64,000 bases of DNA from Arabidopsis thaliana. Lineage: Eukaryota; Streptophyta; Magnoliopsida; Brassicales; Brassicaceae. The notes under the pieces are model-generated. The model did not search any database and was not told where the DNA came from. It was given only the letters and a program-made list of their open reading frames with translations. The stretch covers positions 9,362,101 through 9,426,100 of the forward strand of contig NC_003074.8 of assembly GCF_000001735.4 (NCBI RefSeq), given 5' to 3'. The position numbers were made by a program, and so were the translations under genes. Below are positions 1 to 13,699 of this stretch, piece after piece (position 1 is the first letter of the stretch; every line of letters begins with the position of its first letter).

Positions 1-3000
1 TTACGTTAGATTAAGTGATTATCTTAAAACGTATTACACTACGTGAAACACATGTGAAACGTGTTTTATCTACAAACAAATGTTTAAGTTTATCTTTATG
101 ATATAACTTAAACACATCATCTAGAGAGTTGGAACCGGTTTTAAAATTAACACCAATAATGTTTTAGGCGATGAACTATCATAAAGCTTCTAAACAAATA
201 ACTTTATGTTCTTTTTTTTTTTTCATGTTTGTCCTCTCTTGCTGTTGCAAGGAATTTTCAATTAAAATAAAATCCAATTTTTATATTACCTATCATTGCA
301 TATAGTATTTTTGATATATTGTTAAAACTGCTAACCATCCATAAGAAAATATATATATGAAAAAAGAAATAAAAATATGAAAAAAATAAATAGCAAACAT
401 TTGAAAAACAATAGTTATTATTAAATACAATTATACAAAATAACAAAAGAGGAGAACAAAACGAATGTTAGAAACAAAATCAAATTTATAAAAATATGCA
501 AGAGTAAGCTAAAATGATGTTCTCCTATTATTTTTTACAACTCTCAATTAAAAAAAGCTACTGGAAAAGCAGATTTTATTACATCCATTATATTATTAAA
601 AAAGAACAAAATGATATTTTTTGCCAAAACATTTGTGAAAATAACAAACAATTATAAAAAAATACATATAAAAAATTGGGAAAAAAATGGAAAAAAATTA
701 TGAAACTAGATTTATATCTAATCAAAAATTCGTTAAAGTTAAACAATTAGGATTACAACAAAAGTAAAACAAAAATTTGATATAGAAATGAGAATTTTTA
801 TTCGACAATATTAACCCATATGACAGACATAAGACACGAATGAAAAAAAAAAAATCACAAAAATAAATACTCAATATATATGTACACTTAACAATACCAA
901 ACAAAAAGTATATATAATACACCTACAAATTAGATTCGGAATAAAGCCAAGTGGTTCAACTATGGATTAAGTGTGGAGCGGTTCAAATACTAACGAAAAT
1001 ATATACATATTCATATATATGTAATTTCTTTTGTTACTATTTAAACAGTACCAAAGCATGGGGTTTCATCACCACCTAAATTACCAACCATTTAAAAAGT
1101 TAGAGTTTTCTAAACAATAATAATAAATAATCATTATATGTTAGACATCATTACAATTTAATCCTCAAAATATAAAGAATGAGAACCAACATCCAACATA
1201 CTCAAAGCTTCTACGTAGGAGTAAAAATTAACAAACAATATATAGTGGTTAATAAAAAATATATAGTTTTCATCCTTCATAATATAATCTCTCTTATAAA
1301 AATAACATTTTTAAAAAAGGATGATAAACTAAATATATAAAAAAAATTTAAGGAAAATCAACAACAAAATTCCGCGCGTACACTCATCTAGTTAAGTTTA
1401 ATTAATGAATATGATATGTAAATTCTAAGACATAAAATGAATGGAGTAAGCATGGCGTCATGATGATCAAAGCCCTAAAAGAGCACCCACCACTCGGGAT
1501 AATGTTCACAAATCGTAACCAAACTTTTTTCTATTAAAGAATTTATATTCACTTTAAATAACCTTAAAATATTAAGAAAGTGCAAACACACTCATATATG
1601 TGTGTATATTATATATGTAAAAGTGTGACATAAGAAGACTACAAATGGCCACAAATGTGAAAAAAGGAAACGCAAAGGGACCAGAGACAACCCATGCGTG
1701 TGACCACAAAGTGATGCTTACTTATTTCTTATATGCTTACACATATTTGTTTATTCATAATCCAGAAAATCCATAATATATATGCATAAAGATCACATAC
1801 ACACACATGGGCAAGCACTTCCATATACAAAGAAACTAATTTATACTACTATATTTCATATTTGCTTCCATAAGACCTACCTCATCACACGTCACCGTTT
1901 CATATTTGCAAGATAGCCTCTTCAACCTTCCCAACATTTCGTGCACTAATAATGTTCGAATTAAACAAAAAAAAAATTATAAGAATAATGTTCGAATTAT
2001 CGACATTTTTTCGGATGAGACGACTAAACAAAAGAATGTGCATCCTTTTTTCTTATGGATGATGAATGACATATTTATATGGTGTTTAATACCGGGTGGT
2101 AAACTTCTAATGATTAATTGAGTTATGGTCGAACTGAGTTACCGATTAATTAATATTGTCTTTATTTATTTCATTCACCATTATATATAAAAATGAATTT
2201 TAGTTAGTGACTGTGAAGTTATGAATTGCACCATAACGTAGAACAAGGTAAATTAATCTCACGTTTATATGTTACAGTTTTCTATGTTAAAAGGAGAAGA
2301 CATTTATATAAATACATTTTAGAACAATTAAACCAGCAGAATATAATGCAAGAATCTTCAATCATACGGTAGTTTATTGTAAGCTTCTTCTCACATAACA
2401 AACTGATTGAGCTAGCTAATATTATTGCTAATCGTTTGGTTTTGATTGATTTAAACATGATGATTGATGATAATGGATTAATAATTCATACATTAGTTCA
2501 CAGTTCATGATGTACATATGTGCCACTTCATGGAGATTGGGTTTTCATACGCCAATAAGATAAGTAACTTCAGGCTTATATTTGTAGAACTTTGTGAAAA
2601 TGATATTTAGATATTTATTATATATATATTACAAAATCTACGTTCACCTAATTTTATAATGAGTAAGTAATTAAATATTGATAATCTTATAGCTAGTTAC
2701 CAGAGTGAAATAAGAGAATCTGATCTTTGTTTTAATATATATCCTAAAAATCTGTCTGAACTCCGATTTTTTTTAAAAATAAAGAATTATAACAAAATTA
2801 AAGAATTAGAACAAAAAAGAATTGTCGACACTTTGTTTTCTATTATACCGTTTTAGCTCTGCCTAAATTACATAAATCTTGCCAAAATTAAATCTCTTAG
2901 CGAGATTGTTAGGCTACACTTGTGGATTCCTCTGGTTCATGGAGTTCGACCTAATTACTTCCAACCATGGGATACAAATATTAGCCGGTGGGAGACACAC

Positions 3001-6000
3001 ACACAAAATTAAATGAAACCTAAAAACGAAAGAACGCTTTTGTAATAAATCATGATCCAATGCACACACTTAAAGACCTTTGCACACATATATGTATGTA
3101 TTTACACATACACATGTAATGATGTGGTCGTGAAGACCTTTGCACAAATCTGTTGTGTGTAGTCACATATTCACGTGTAAAAGGACAACTTCTGGTTCTG
3201 TACATATATATAATCGTCATAAATAGATATAAATGGATGACTACTGATAGTTTTTTTTGTTGTTAAAGAAACTTTTTTTTTTGTTAAAGAAACCTAGTGA
3301 TAATAACTCAGGGATTCCCTAATAACTCAACCAGTTATTGCAGGTGTAAAGCGTCAATAAATATTCGAATTCGAGTTCAGTTTGTTACTACTTACTACGA
3401 TCAATATAGGGTGATTGGTGCATGACATGTTAATTTAGACAGATTAAGGTGTCTAAAGGTCCCTTAATCTCCTAATTAAAAAAACGTATTATGATATATG
3501 TTTTAAGTTCCATTCAAACGGGTCGACAGTATATATAAGCCTAGTTAATGCTTATGAAACGAGTTTATAACCTATGAAATTCTTTAGTCGATCTTATGGG
3601 ATTCAATATATCAAAACAGCCCCAATTTTAATTTTTCATTGGTTATTGCAATTTGCAAGTAATATGAAGGATCACAAGTTTTATAATCGTGAATTTCATT
3701 TAGTGATTGAAAAGGAAGTAAAACTTACATTTTTGTAAAAAATTAAATTTAGTTGGGGTACAAATTACAATGTTTTCAACTTATATAAGAGTACATTTCA
3801 CTTCGTAATTGTTTCTCAATAATTTCTCCATATAAGTTTCATTCAATTTCGCTGATTTATTTTGTTATACAAATTTTTTTACCACACTAGTTTTTTTTTT
3901 TTTAGTTACAGCCAAAGTAACGAACTGATTTGGTTTTAAATGAGCCATGCTTGTCAAGATGAAAATGATTTTAGCTTTTTCAAAGGCCTTTTGAACATGA
4001 ACACTGACTTTATTTTAAAGGTAATGATTATAGGTTTCTTCCAACAATGGTTTCCTATCATATGATTCTTCACCATAAAATTATTACATTTTATGGACCA
4101 ACAGTTAAGCACATACTCGCTAAAGGGTATGGTCTCGTGACAATATTAATATAATATATTGAAAAATGTATTTTTGTTATATAGTATTGGATACCGTGAA
4201 ACATTATCAGGTTATGTCCATAGTCATTAGAAACTAGTATTATTATTGCTGCTTTTGATATGATGTTTATCACTTTTTCAGTGTATAAAATATGGCTTCA
4301 TGATATATATACCTTTCGTATACTTGATTTTGATGCAATGTTCATTCTTTTCGTAAATACTAGTATTAAAATTTAGTTAAGTCTTCTAGGTAAGTTAGTT
4401 AAATCTAGTACGCTGTATAGTTTAAATAGTACTTCAATCGAACAATTTGTTTTAATACATCATGTTTTTATTGGTGTATTAAACGGAGCAATATTCATGC
4501 ATCTTGTATTTTAATTAATTAATACTATTTTTAAAAAATCAATCAAAGCATGAATACTCATGGAAAAAAATCTATGATCAAGTCCTTAGTTGAGTGATTT
4601 TCACAATTTAAGGGTCGGAAAAATATTTTATAACGTCTATATCAATATGTGATCTGCTTTTATACAAAAAAAATATATAATGGATTAGTTAAAACATGGT
4701 GGAGTCAATTATATTAAAACATTACTGATAAATATGCTTTTTAACTCAAACATAGCAAATCAAAAATAGTAAACCTTCACATACAAATATTTATACATTT
4801 ATAAACGCATGAATATACATTTTTATAAATATTAAAAGGTTTCTGAGTTTAATTCATGATTAATTATAACTAAAGATACTAAAATTCATAAGTAGATTGA
4901 AGTAGCTCAATTGAACAAATCTCAGCAAAATACATAGTATATATGAGATGTAAATTCGATTGTTCAAATGTCTTTTCATTAGGACCTGTGTAAAAAGTTT
5001 TCGAGAGAAGAATTATAGCGAGGTTTGTTTCAAGTTTCAACAAGAAAAAACAGAAAAGAATCATGTATATAAATCAATCAAGTACTGATAATATAGAAGT
5101 ATTATTGGAAACAAACAAGAAGAGAAGTAAATTCAAAGACAAAATGATTTAGAATTCTTGGAGAAGGAAAAAGAAGAAGACAGCGTGGAGAAAGAGCCCA
5201 GAATGTTGAACGTCGTGTGGGCTTCACTCTGCACCACCACCCCAAAACCCTAGTTCATACCCTATCCTATAATTTATACTCAAAATTTTCTCATTTCTTC
5301 TATTATTTATCACCATTCATATGGAAGTATATATTTAATGAAGAATTTTCGGATCTATAGATCATTATATGTAAAATCAGTTTTTGATAAAACATGTGAC
5401 AGTTTCACAAAAATAGTTCATCTTTCACAAAAATAGTACTCGAATCCGGTAGCATTTTAGTATCCTACTATTTAGTTTTTCCACTCCTTTTCATTATATA
5501 TATAATGATATAAGTCTTTTTACCTCTTTTTCATAAGTCTTTTTAACTCTTTTTTTCTTTAAAAATGATTATATGCACATCTACTTGATAAACTGGCGGA
5601 TGGTAAACTTGAGTTAGGTTTGAGAATTTTCACTAATTATTTTAGGATTTGAATCTTCTTTAGTATGAGACAATTAAGCTAACACACTCGAAGATATATT
5701 CAGATCATAATCAAAATTTATCCGTTGGATATGTATGAATAGATTAAATAAAAGAGAGAATCTCTTCGGTGCACTTGAGACAAATCTATAACATAGAAAA
5801 TCTTGATTAGATTAAAAACTAGATTAAAGAAGGAAAGAAAAACAAGAAAGTGGGTTTGGCTATACGAAACGAGTGGGATTATTAATGATTAAAAGTAAAA
5901 GTCTTTTTGGTCTCTGGTCGGTCGACAATCCGTGTGTCCTGTGGTCAGTGTTTGTTTTTTATTCTTTTGGTTAATTTTCGAGTATTATTATGCTTTCCAC

Positions 6001-7386
6001 TGAAAAAACAAAAACATTAAGCAGCCAAATGAAATTCTTTTAACGCGTTGTTTCAGAACCTGATGAAAAAACAATAATCATGACCTCTTTCTTCTTCCCC
6101 TTTAAATGCATGTCAAATTGTGTAGGAGTGTTTGATTATATAAATTAAATCTACTTTAGTCTTCTCTTCTTTGTAGAATTGTAGAGTCGTGGTATAAACT
6201 CGAAAATTTCTTATTATACTTATAGAAATTAGGCAGACGAAATGCTCTTGATTTGCTTACAATCTTAGATTAGGTTTAACCCAAGATAAAAAAAAACTTT
6301 GTTTTGATGAAGAAAAACACCTTAGTTACAATTTTGGACATCATCTTTTATTTTCACAGTTAGCATCTGAGACTTTTTTTTCTTTTCTTAAATAGAGTTC
6401 TTAGACAATATCTTTTGGGTCCCTGATCATGTCAAATGCCAAAAAAATAAATAAGTATACATGATTGTGTCTATTTGACCATTCTAACTTCTAAAAGTTT
6501 CAAATGAAATAACTTTGTCAACTATTATTTTTGCCTATGAATTAGGTGCTGACCAGAATCATCTTGCTAAAATCATGATTTTCTACTATTGCATATTATT
6601 CTTGATCGCATTTCACAGATCTTAATATATACGAAAATAACTGTATATATTATCAACTGTTACGATTAATATATAACCATGCATATCGAAATATTTTGAA
6701 TTAGTATTTTTTTTGCTAAATAATATTTTGATATAGTGGTGGCGTGGTATTCCTCATTTACAAATCGCATGAACTTTATCCTAAATACGATTAACTTAAG
6801 TAGAAAAGGCACAAAAATCTTCTATTCATTAACATGAAATCAATTCTTAAGAACATAAATAAATAATAATATTCATAGGAAGCCAAATCCATCAGAGAAA
6901 TCCACAAGATGATGACAGCTCCCCATTTAGAAGTCGTAAAAGAAAAGCAAAGAAGATGTGCAGCACTTGCAGTTTCATTTGTTTTGTTAGATATACCAGA
7001 AAAAAAAAAAGAGTGGTCCCATAAAAACCTGTAATATATAACATTTTAATCAAAGAAAATGATAGATTTTTTTATTAAACAGGAAAAACCACTAACTTTT
7101 AATTAAAAAATTTGGAATACAGCAATACATCAAAAATCCATTAACGGTACATTATAGTTGAAAATAAATTCAGGTTACATAATATTTTTTGCGTAATCAC
7201 TATACTATTCTGCCATTTTATATGGAACTAAGTTCATACGTTATTTCTCACAATTCTCCTTGATGTGATCAAAGATAATGGCGGTCTGATTGTATAACCC
7301 GGTGAAAAAGGTTTTTTGGAAAGAATTCTTTAATATTAAAATATCAAATAAATTTTGTTTAAAAATTAAGGACACATTATATAGCA
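1..7386. other. AT-rich intergenic region upstream of TMO5
   Basis: No gene is supported here. Open frames are short, low-complexity and rich in Phe, Tyr, Asn and Lys, as expected of AT-rich DNA. A less AT-rich patch at about 5150-5260 (a purine-rich run, then a C-rich run ending in an AAACCCTA-like motif) could be part of a promoter or non-coding transcript, but I see no reading frame. The length suggests a large regulatory region for the developmental gene downstream. Confidence 0.6.
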
Positions 7387-7387
7387 C

Positions 7388-7396
7388 TATATATAC
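7388..7396 (+). promoter_or_regulatory. Putative TATA box of TMO5
   Basis: The string TATATATAC lies about 100 bp upstream of the start codon. It is followed by a pyrimidine-rich leader and then an A-rich stretch up to the ATG. A TGTCTC auxin-response-type hexamer sits at 7437-7442 within the presumed leader. Whether it is used is inference. Confidence 0.45.
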
Positions 7397-7497
7397 ACAT
7401 GTGTATGCATTATCAAATGGGATGTTTGTGACCTTTTGTCTCTTCTTCTCTAAAATTCTCTTTCTCCCAAAAACTAAAAAACCAAAAAAACCAAAAA

Positions 7498-8996
7498 ATG
7501 TACGCAATGAAAGAAGAAGACTGTCTTCAAACATTTCACAACTTACAAGACTATCAAGACCAGTTTCATCTTCATCATCATCCACAAATTCTCCCCTGGT
7601 CGTCGACATCTTTACCTTCTTTTGACCCACTCCATTTCCCATCTAACCCGACCCGTTATTCTGACCCGGTTCACTACTTCAACAGAAGAGCTTCTTCTTC
7701 CTCTTCTTCTTTTGACTATAACGACGGTTTTGTCTCTCCTCCTCCTTCCATGGATCATCCTCAGAACCATCTAAGGATTTTATCCGAAGCTCTTGGACCC
7801 ATCATGCGTCGTGGCTCGTCCTTTGGGTTCGATGGTGAGATCATGGGAAAATTGAGTGCACAAGAAGTCATGGATGCTAAGGCTTTAGCTGCTTCAAAGA
7901 GTCATAGTGAAGCTGAGAGAAGAAGACGAGAGAGAATCAACACTCATCTTGCTAAGCTGCGTAGTATATTACCAAACACAACCAAAGTAAGTCGTTTATA
8001 AATAAACACTCTTCTCCTTTCATTATGGTTTGATATTTCAGAAACTAATTCACTATTTTGAAAACCCTATGGAAAAATAGTTTTAATTAATTAATGATCC
8101 TTCAAAATTTCTCTTTATTTAGTTATTATTGGTTAGAGTAGTAGTAATTGTTGTTGTTTTTTAATAAAGAGAGTAGTAGTAATTGTTCTTTTTCTGATAA
8201 ATATAGTACTAATTATTCAGTTTCAAAAATGATAAGTACTATATTTTTCAATATTATCATTTTTATCTATCTCTGTTCAACTATTATCGTTTAGTAGTTG
8301 TAAATTTTCAAATTTAAAATAAATGTATCAAATCGATATTTTTGGTAAGTAATTATAGTCCACAGATGGGGTATTTTTGTACTAGTTATTATTATTGAAG
8401 AAGAAGAATAAGAAGATTAAATACTTATGATTCGTTTTGGTTTTGTATAGACGGACAAAGCTTCTTTGCTAGCGGAAGTGATCCAACACATGAAGGAGCT
8501 AAAACGACAAACATCACAGATCACCGACACGTATCAAGTCCCAACAGAGTGCGATGATCTGACCGTAGATTCGTCTTACAACGACGAGGAAGGAAACTTG
8601 GTGATAAGAGCATCCTTTTGCTGCCAAGACAGGACTGACCTCATGCATGACGTCATCAATGCCTTAAAGTCTCTTCGTCTTCGAACTCTCAAAGCTGAGA
8701 TCGCAACCGTAGGTGGTAGAGTCAAGAACATCTTGTTCTTGAGCCGAGAATACGATGATGAAGAAGATCATGATTCATATCGTAGAAACTTCGATGGTGA
8801 TGACGTGGAGGATTATGATGAAGAGAGGATGATGAATAATCGTGTGAGTTCGATAGAAGAAGCGTTAAAGGCGGTTATAGAGAAGTGTGTTCATAATAAT
8901 GATGAAAGTAACGATAACAATAACTTGGAGAAATCATCTTCAGGGGGTATTAAGAGGCAAAGGACTAGTAAGATGGTGAATCGATGTTATAATTAG
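7498..8996 (+). CDS. TMO5: bHLH transcription factor TMO5 (bHLH32)
   Basis: Two exons, 7498-7986 and 8451-8996, join in phase 0 across a 464-bp intron (donor GTAAGT, acceptor TATAG) to give 344 residues. The basic helix-loop-helix spans about residues 133-185, with the His-Glu-Arg DNA-contact pattern in SHSEAERRRRERIN. The intron falls after loop residues NTTK, just before TDKASLL of helix 2. Residues about 205-260 (VIRASFCCQDRTDL onward) resemble the ACT-like dimerisation fold of this subfamily. The N-terminus is rich in His, Ser and Pro; the C-terminus is acidic with Asn runs. In the family, TMO5 is a nuclear target of the auxin factor MONOPTEROS; it dimerises with LONESOME HIGHWAY to drive periclinal divisions in vascular tissue. 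Identification is from recognition of the protein and its length. Confidence 0.93.
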
Positions 8997-10273
8997 TTAA
9001 TTAAGTCAAGTCTTTATTAACTAGGGTTAGTTAATTAGACTTGCAAAATGGGATTTGATTATGGGTTGGTGATATTAGTATTATTTTCGGTGTTTTTAGT
9101 AGTTGGGATTGGGTTTCTTCTTCTATGTTTTTTTAATCTATGAAGAACCCTTTGTTTAGGGTTTTATAGTGATGAGTTTGGTTTATATATGGTAGTTAAG
9201 ACATTTTATCGTCTTAATTAATATAGGAAATGTATAGAGCTTGGGTTTGTATTAATTTATCAAGAAGTTTTATTTATCATATTCATGAACTCTGCAACTA
9301 TTTAATCTTTTGTTTATAAGCAACAACACTACGTAGTAATAGTATAGAGTATAGTTTTATACTTGTCAATTTATTTTCTATTGTGACTGATATAAGAGAA
9401 ATGACATAAAGAAATCTCTTACGCATATCCATTGTTATTTTTTCTGACAAACTACAACGATTATGTCGAAATCAGTTTTTAAATGTGCATGGGAGAAATA
9501 GTCTATGTCGTACTTACTCTATAATTTATTTCCTCAGTTTCTACATATTTTTTAAAACCACAATTTTTTCTTCACATCCGATATATAATTAATGTGATAT
9601 TTCTTAAATTAGATTGATGTAGAGAGTTATGTGACGGAAGATTTGTGTAAGTTATATCAAGTGAAATCGAGAGTAGTAGTAGATCGAATCTTTTTCGTGA
9701 GAAGTGAAAACTTAGATCTTAGTTCTATTTATAGAAACTTAGTTTTGGGATCTCTGATAATATTGTCTCTTTCGCCGTTACTGACTTACGTTATTTATTA
9801 CAATATTACAGAGACGGTTGATACCACAAGCACATTACGTCATGATCTCGTCATTTTGTATCTACTGGTTTTTCCTTTAGTCCAAAATTCAACGTAGAAC
9901 CAAAAAAATGGGCTTATTAATTTGGTGTTTTCTTGAGTCTTATTACTTAGACAGCTTTAGACAAATTCTGTATTCCGGTCCAACAGTCGGAAATTTAATC
10001 CACTGAGGAAAAAATTTCAACAAAAAATATATAAATGGTAAAATATCGGCAATATTTAATAATGTAACAGGAATATGAAAGAAAAAAAAATGACAAAAAA
10101 TAAAGAAAAGACTTTACAATTAAGAATTACGAGTTAAAAGGCCAAGTTTTCTAGACCCAATTTTGGCCCAAGAGATTCGATATGTGCTTTTGAAGAGTGT
10201 ATAGCCGGTGGGTGATGATATCATTTTGACCCATGGGCTGATGTTGAGGCCCAATAAAGAAAAAATATAAAAA
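8997..10273. other. Intergenic, TMO5 3' flank to tRNA gene
   Basis: Holds the presumed TMO5 3' UTR and AT-rich spacer. An open frame at 9631-9897 has no recognisable domain and its composition looks random. GGCCCA/TGGGCC-type motifs occur at about 10140-10255, next to the tRNA gene. Confidence 0.5.
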
Positions 10274-10347
10274 TGGCCTATACAGGGATCGAACCTGTGA
10301 CCTTCGCGTTATTAGCACGACGCTCTAACCAACTGAGCTAATAGGCC
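10274..10347 (-). tRNA. tRNA-Ile (anticodon AAT)
   Basis: On the minus strand the sequence folds as a complete 74-nt cloverleaf. The acceptor stem GGCCTAT pairs with ATAGGCC, followed by discriminator A. The D-arm is GCTC-AGTTGGTTA-GAGC. The anticodon arm TCGTG-CTAATAA-CGCGA has anticodon AAT. The T-arm is ACAGG-TTCGATC-CCTGT. A-box and B-box promoter sequences are intact and there is no intron. AAT (read as IAT) makes it isoleucine. The CCA end is not encoded, as in nuclear eukaryotic tRNA genes. Confidence 0.97.
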
Positions 10348-11580
10348 AATCTGATTGTAATTCTCGTTTTAGATATTAATAGATGTAATATAGACATAGT
10401 ATATGAACTTGTGAGGTTTAGAAATATAAGATAATCAAACAGATTGACGATAATTGTCTTATAACAGTTGACATTAAGTAAGAAATTTTCTTTTGATGTC
10501 TATAGAGTATAAACATATCTATTATATAATACGTTGAGAAAATAAAATCATGTGCTATGTTACAGATTAGAAGAACACAAATATGAATGCACCTGGAGAG
10601 AAGTCCACCAAGTGTTGAAGTACAAGGAAGTGAACATACAAGTATGTGGACCAATAATGTTGAATCTTTTTTAAACATATGTATAATAATAATATCTGAA
10701 ACATTGCATGAGACCGAAGACTACATCTACATGCAGACCAAAAACACTTTAGCTAGTTGGAATTTGTGATTAGTTGGAGACAGACACCATAAGAATTATG
10801 AACATAATTCCGAACAATGAACTTGGTTTATAAACACATGACCATGCGAAACAAATATACTGGTGTGAAAAATGAAATAGCAGAATCATTTATGGAACAT
10901 AACTTAATTTTTTTCTTATAAAGATTTGCATTAGCCTCCCGAAATAAATAACAGAAATCGCGACTCCAATAAATTTTATGACTAGTGTAAAAGTTATGGA
11001 ATCATTGAATCTTGAAAGCTATTGAGTTCTTGAAACAAGACTAAAAATGGAAATAAGATATAGTTCACAAATGTTACGTGGGAATGTTTAGTTCAATTGG
11101 GTAATGTAAAATAAACCATTAAATCGGAAACTCCATGATGTGAACATCAACAAATAAAATTTGGACCCAGAGGTGAGAAAGTGACAAGAGAAGAGGACGA
11201 TGGTTCCGGTCACGACGGCGACGGTGGTAGGACCGCCGTGTTGGCCCGCCGCACGTGATCGAGCCTATCCTCTTGTCTTTTTGACCTTTCAACTTCTTTT
11301 GTCTCTTCCTCATCAATAACTTTGTGCGTCAAGATTTTCTTACTGCAGACAGATTTTTTTCTCACTGCACATAGATGGATGTACAAAACAACAAGAGAAC
11401 CGAACTTAGATTCTATAGTGACAATTGCAATTATAGTTATGATGTATCGGGATAATACTTTCTACCATACAGTTTCTTTATTATAGATGAAAAGATTTTA
11501 TCAGTCTAATATGTATAGTCTAAGCTATGTAACTTTATCATTCATATAACAATATATGTATATATAATATATATATATAT

Positions 11581-11612
<32 letters not shown>

Positions 11613-13371
11613 TCATATGTACATGACAAAATAAACTATAGGTGTAGTGTAGATGAGTACATAAGACATATGGGCTACATAGTTAAAGTTGGCCGACAAC
11701 AGAATTTCAATGAGACAATGATGCAGATTCAGTTTCTTCCCACCTGACATTTCGACCCCATTTTCTTCCTTTCTTTATCGATAATTAATTTAGTGTTCAA
11801 TTATTATTTTTCATTTTTGATACAAAGTGTTCAAATTTTAATAAACTTCAGCAATTAATTTAGTGTTATAATGAGGATATTTTGTGGTTGGAGCGGTTGA
11901 GAAGGTCTCTCATTCAAAACCTTTGATACAATGATACTACAATCAATATACTTGTTAATTTTAAAAATAACTATAAATTTATTTGCGAAAAAGATTGGCA
12001 AAAAAAAAATGAACATTGACAGGCCTTTTATAATATGGGCCCATTAGCTGAGTGCATGGTTTGTAATCAGTTTTAGTCTTCAGATGATATTGAGTATTGA
12101 CGCAATTACAAAGAAGAAAAGGAAATTAAAATTCACTTTTATTTATTTATAGTAGAATAAATTTGACGTGATATAGTACATGTCTTTCCATCATAAATTA
12201 ATTTGGCACCTAATGGTCACGTCAGAGGGACCGAACAATAATTTTCGATGATATTGTGTCCCTTGATTTATATCTATAGTCATTGAAACTTGATTAGTTT
12301 AATTTGCTAATATAATAAGAACTAAGCAAACATACATCATCATAGTTATATATAGAGAAGTCTTAATGTAAGTCCAAATAACTAAATTAAAGTAGAGTTA
12401 TCCCATACGTGGAGCACCAACATTACATATGATTAGACAAGTAACCAAAGATTATTTAATTTCAGTTTTTAAATTATCTTCAAATCAATTAGCTAATGAT
12501 TTGAACTAGGAAGAGGTTAGTTGGTTTGACTAAAAAATGGGAGTTTTTAGTTCATGCATGAAAAGCAGTGTTAGGCAAACTTGTACCTCGCATAATGATT
12601 TTGTTTATTTAATAGTAATTGGGATATATAATATTTTTTCTGTTAAAAGCTTCGTAATTGGGTTTTATGAACCGAAACTTGCTATTAACGGCGATGTATA
12701 TTCTATGCATCCGTGTAATTTGTGAGATATATTACCTTCTTCCACAAGAAAGAAATTATCTTTGGTTTCTTGTTAAGTTAAAACATGTATAATTGTATAA
12801 AGTTGGTTGAAACTTTAAGTATTTAACACTAGTTATTGTGTATACTGACTTCTTCTTTTTTTTTTGGCAAAGTTACTGACTTCTTAAGATGTAAAAAACT
12901 TTGCAAGTTTTTAGTCGATTTGTTAGATATGTTACCATTTTCTTATATCTTTCAACAAATAATATAAATGCGATGTCACATATTAGCTAGAAAACAAAAT
13001 TTCAAATAAAGCCAATACTAATCACAAGAACTGATCTTGGTTAGATTATGTGTGAGATATATAGTTGAATTTACACAGAGAATTCTATGGAACTTATAAG
13101 GCAAAAGCCATTACAAAATTCATCCCAAACTTTTATTCGTATATTTACATATATATCCTCCAAAAACTAAACATATATCCATATCGAAAGTGTTCAACTT
13201 CCATCCTCCTACGATTGTCTATCTTCTTGCAAAACTCAAACCAGTTTCCTCTTTCATATCCTCTTGCAAGCAAAACCCAAGCCGGTTTCCTCCTTCGTAT
13301 CTTCTTGCAAGTTGCAATCATCGCTTTGATCCGGTTAAGCATCAAAGTATCAACACTTGAATCAACCAAGA
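10348..13371. other. Intergenic region between tRNA-Ile and DVL6
   Basis: Mostly AT-rich. A GC-rich island at about 11165-11285 contains a CACGTG G-box at 11252-11257 and an open frame on the minus strand (11119-11316) that is Arg/His-rich and matches no family I know. No other gene is supported. Confidence 0.5.
11553..11612. repeat. AT dinucleotide microsatellite (interrupted)
   Basis: About 60 bp of almost pure TA/AT repeats broken by single A insertions. Likely length-polymorphic between accessions. No further function is visible. Confidence 0.9.
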
Positions 13372-13494
13372 TCAATCTTGCCAACATAGGAGCATAACAA
13401 CACATCGTTTGATGATGTAAAGCTTAGCTCTTTGCTCTCTAAGAACACCACCAAGTCCTCTGCTGCTCGATACTCTTCTCTTCAAAACTCCCAT
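13372..13494 (-). CDS. DVL6: DVL/RTFL small signalling peptide (DVL6/RTFL16-like)
   Basis: A 41-codon minus-strand frame from ATG at 13494 to TGA at 13372-13374 encodes 40 residues. It is too short for usual ORF cut-offs. The second half carries the conserved DVL/ROTUNDIFOLIA-like core: [20 protein letters not shown] followed by WQD. The N-terminus is basic ([13 protein letters not shown]). A TATA-like CTATAAAAG lies about 110 bp upstream and the leader is pyrimidine-rich. Members of this plant family are intracellular or membrane-associated peptides; overexpression changes leaf, petiole and fruit shape. The gene is alone, with no partner nearby. The family call is secure from the core motif; the exact symbol is from memory. 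Confidence 0.92.
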   Translation of the reverse strand: MGVLKRRVSSSRGLGGVLREQRAKLYIIKRCVVMLLCWQD

Positions 13495-13599
13495 CTTCGA
13501 TATAGAGATTTTCTTTTAGGGTTTTTCTTTGATTGTTTTGAGTTTTAGTTGCGAAGTAGATAAGAGAAAGTGATTAATTGAGGTGAACAAAGAAATGTC

Positions 13600-13607
13600 T
13601 TTTATAG
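13600..13607 (-). promoter_or_regulatory. Putative TATA box of DVL6
   Basis: Minus-strand CTATAAAA, about 106-113 bp upstream of the ATG at 13494, is a good TATA match at a plausible distance for the small peptide gene. Confidence 0.55.
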
Positions 13608-13699
13608 AAGAAGAAGAAGAGAGTTGTGTAGTAGGGACAAGAAGTCGAAGTCGCGCGTGGAAATGCACCCCAACCCACCCGACACTGTCTCTCACCATC

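Noticed and set aside
1906-2121. 71-codon plus-strand frame
   Set aside because: No recognisable motif; contains a short local repeat (AATAATGTTCGAATTA) that explains its length.
7241-7642. Minus-strand frame of 133 codons over the TMO5 start
   Set aside because: Antisense to TMO5 exon 1. The Asp/Glu runs are reverse readings of codon-biased Ser/His runs.
9631-9897. 88-codon plus-strand frame
   Set aside because: No domain, no splice or promoter context, composition as random AT-rich DNA.
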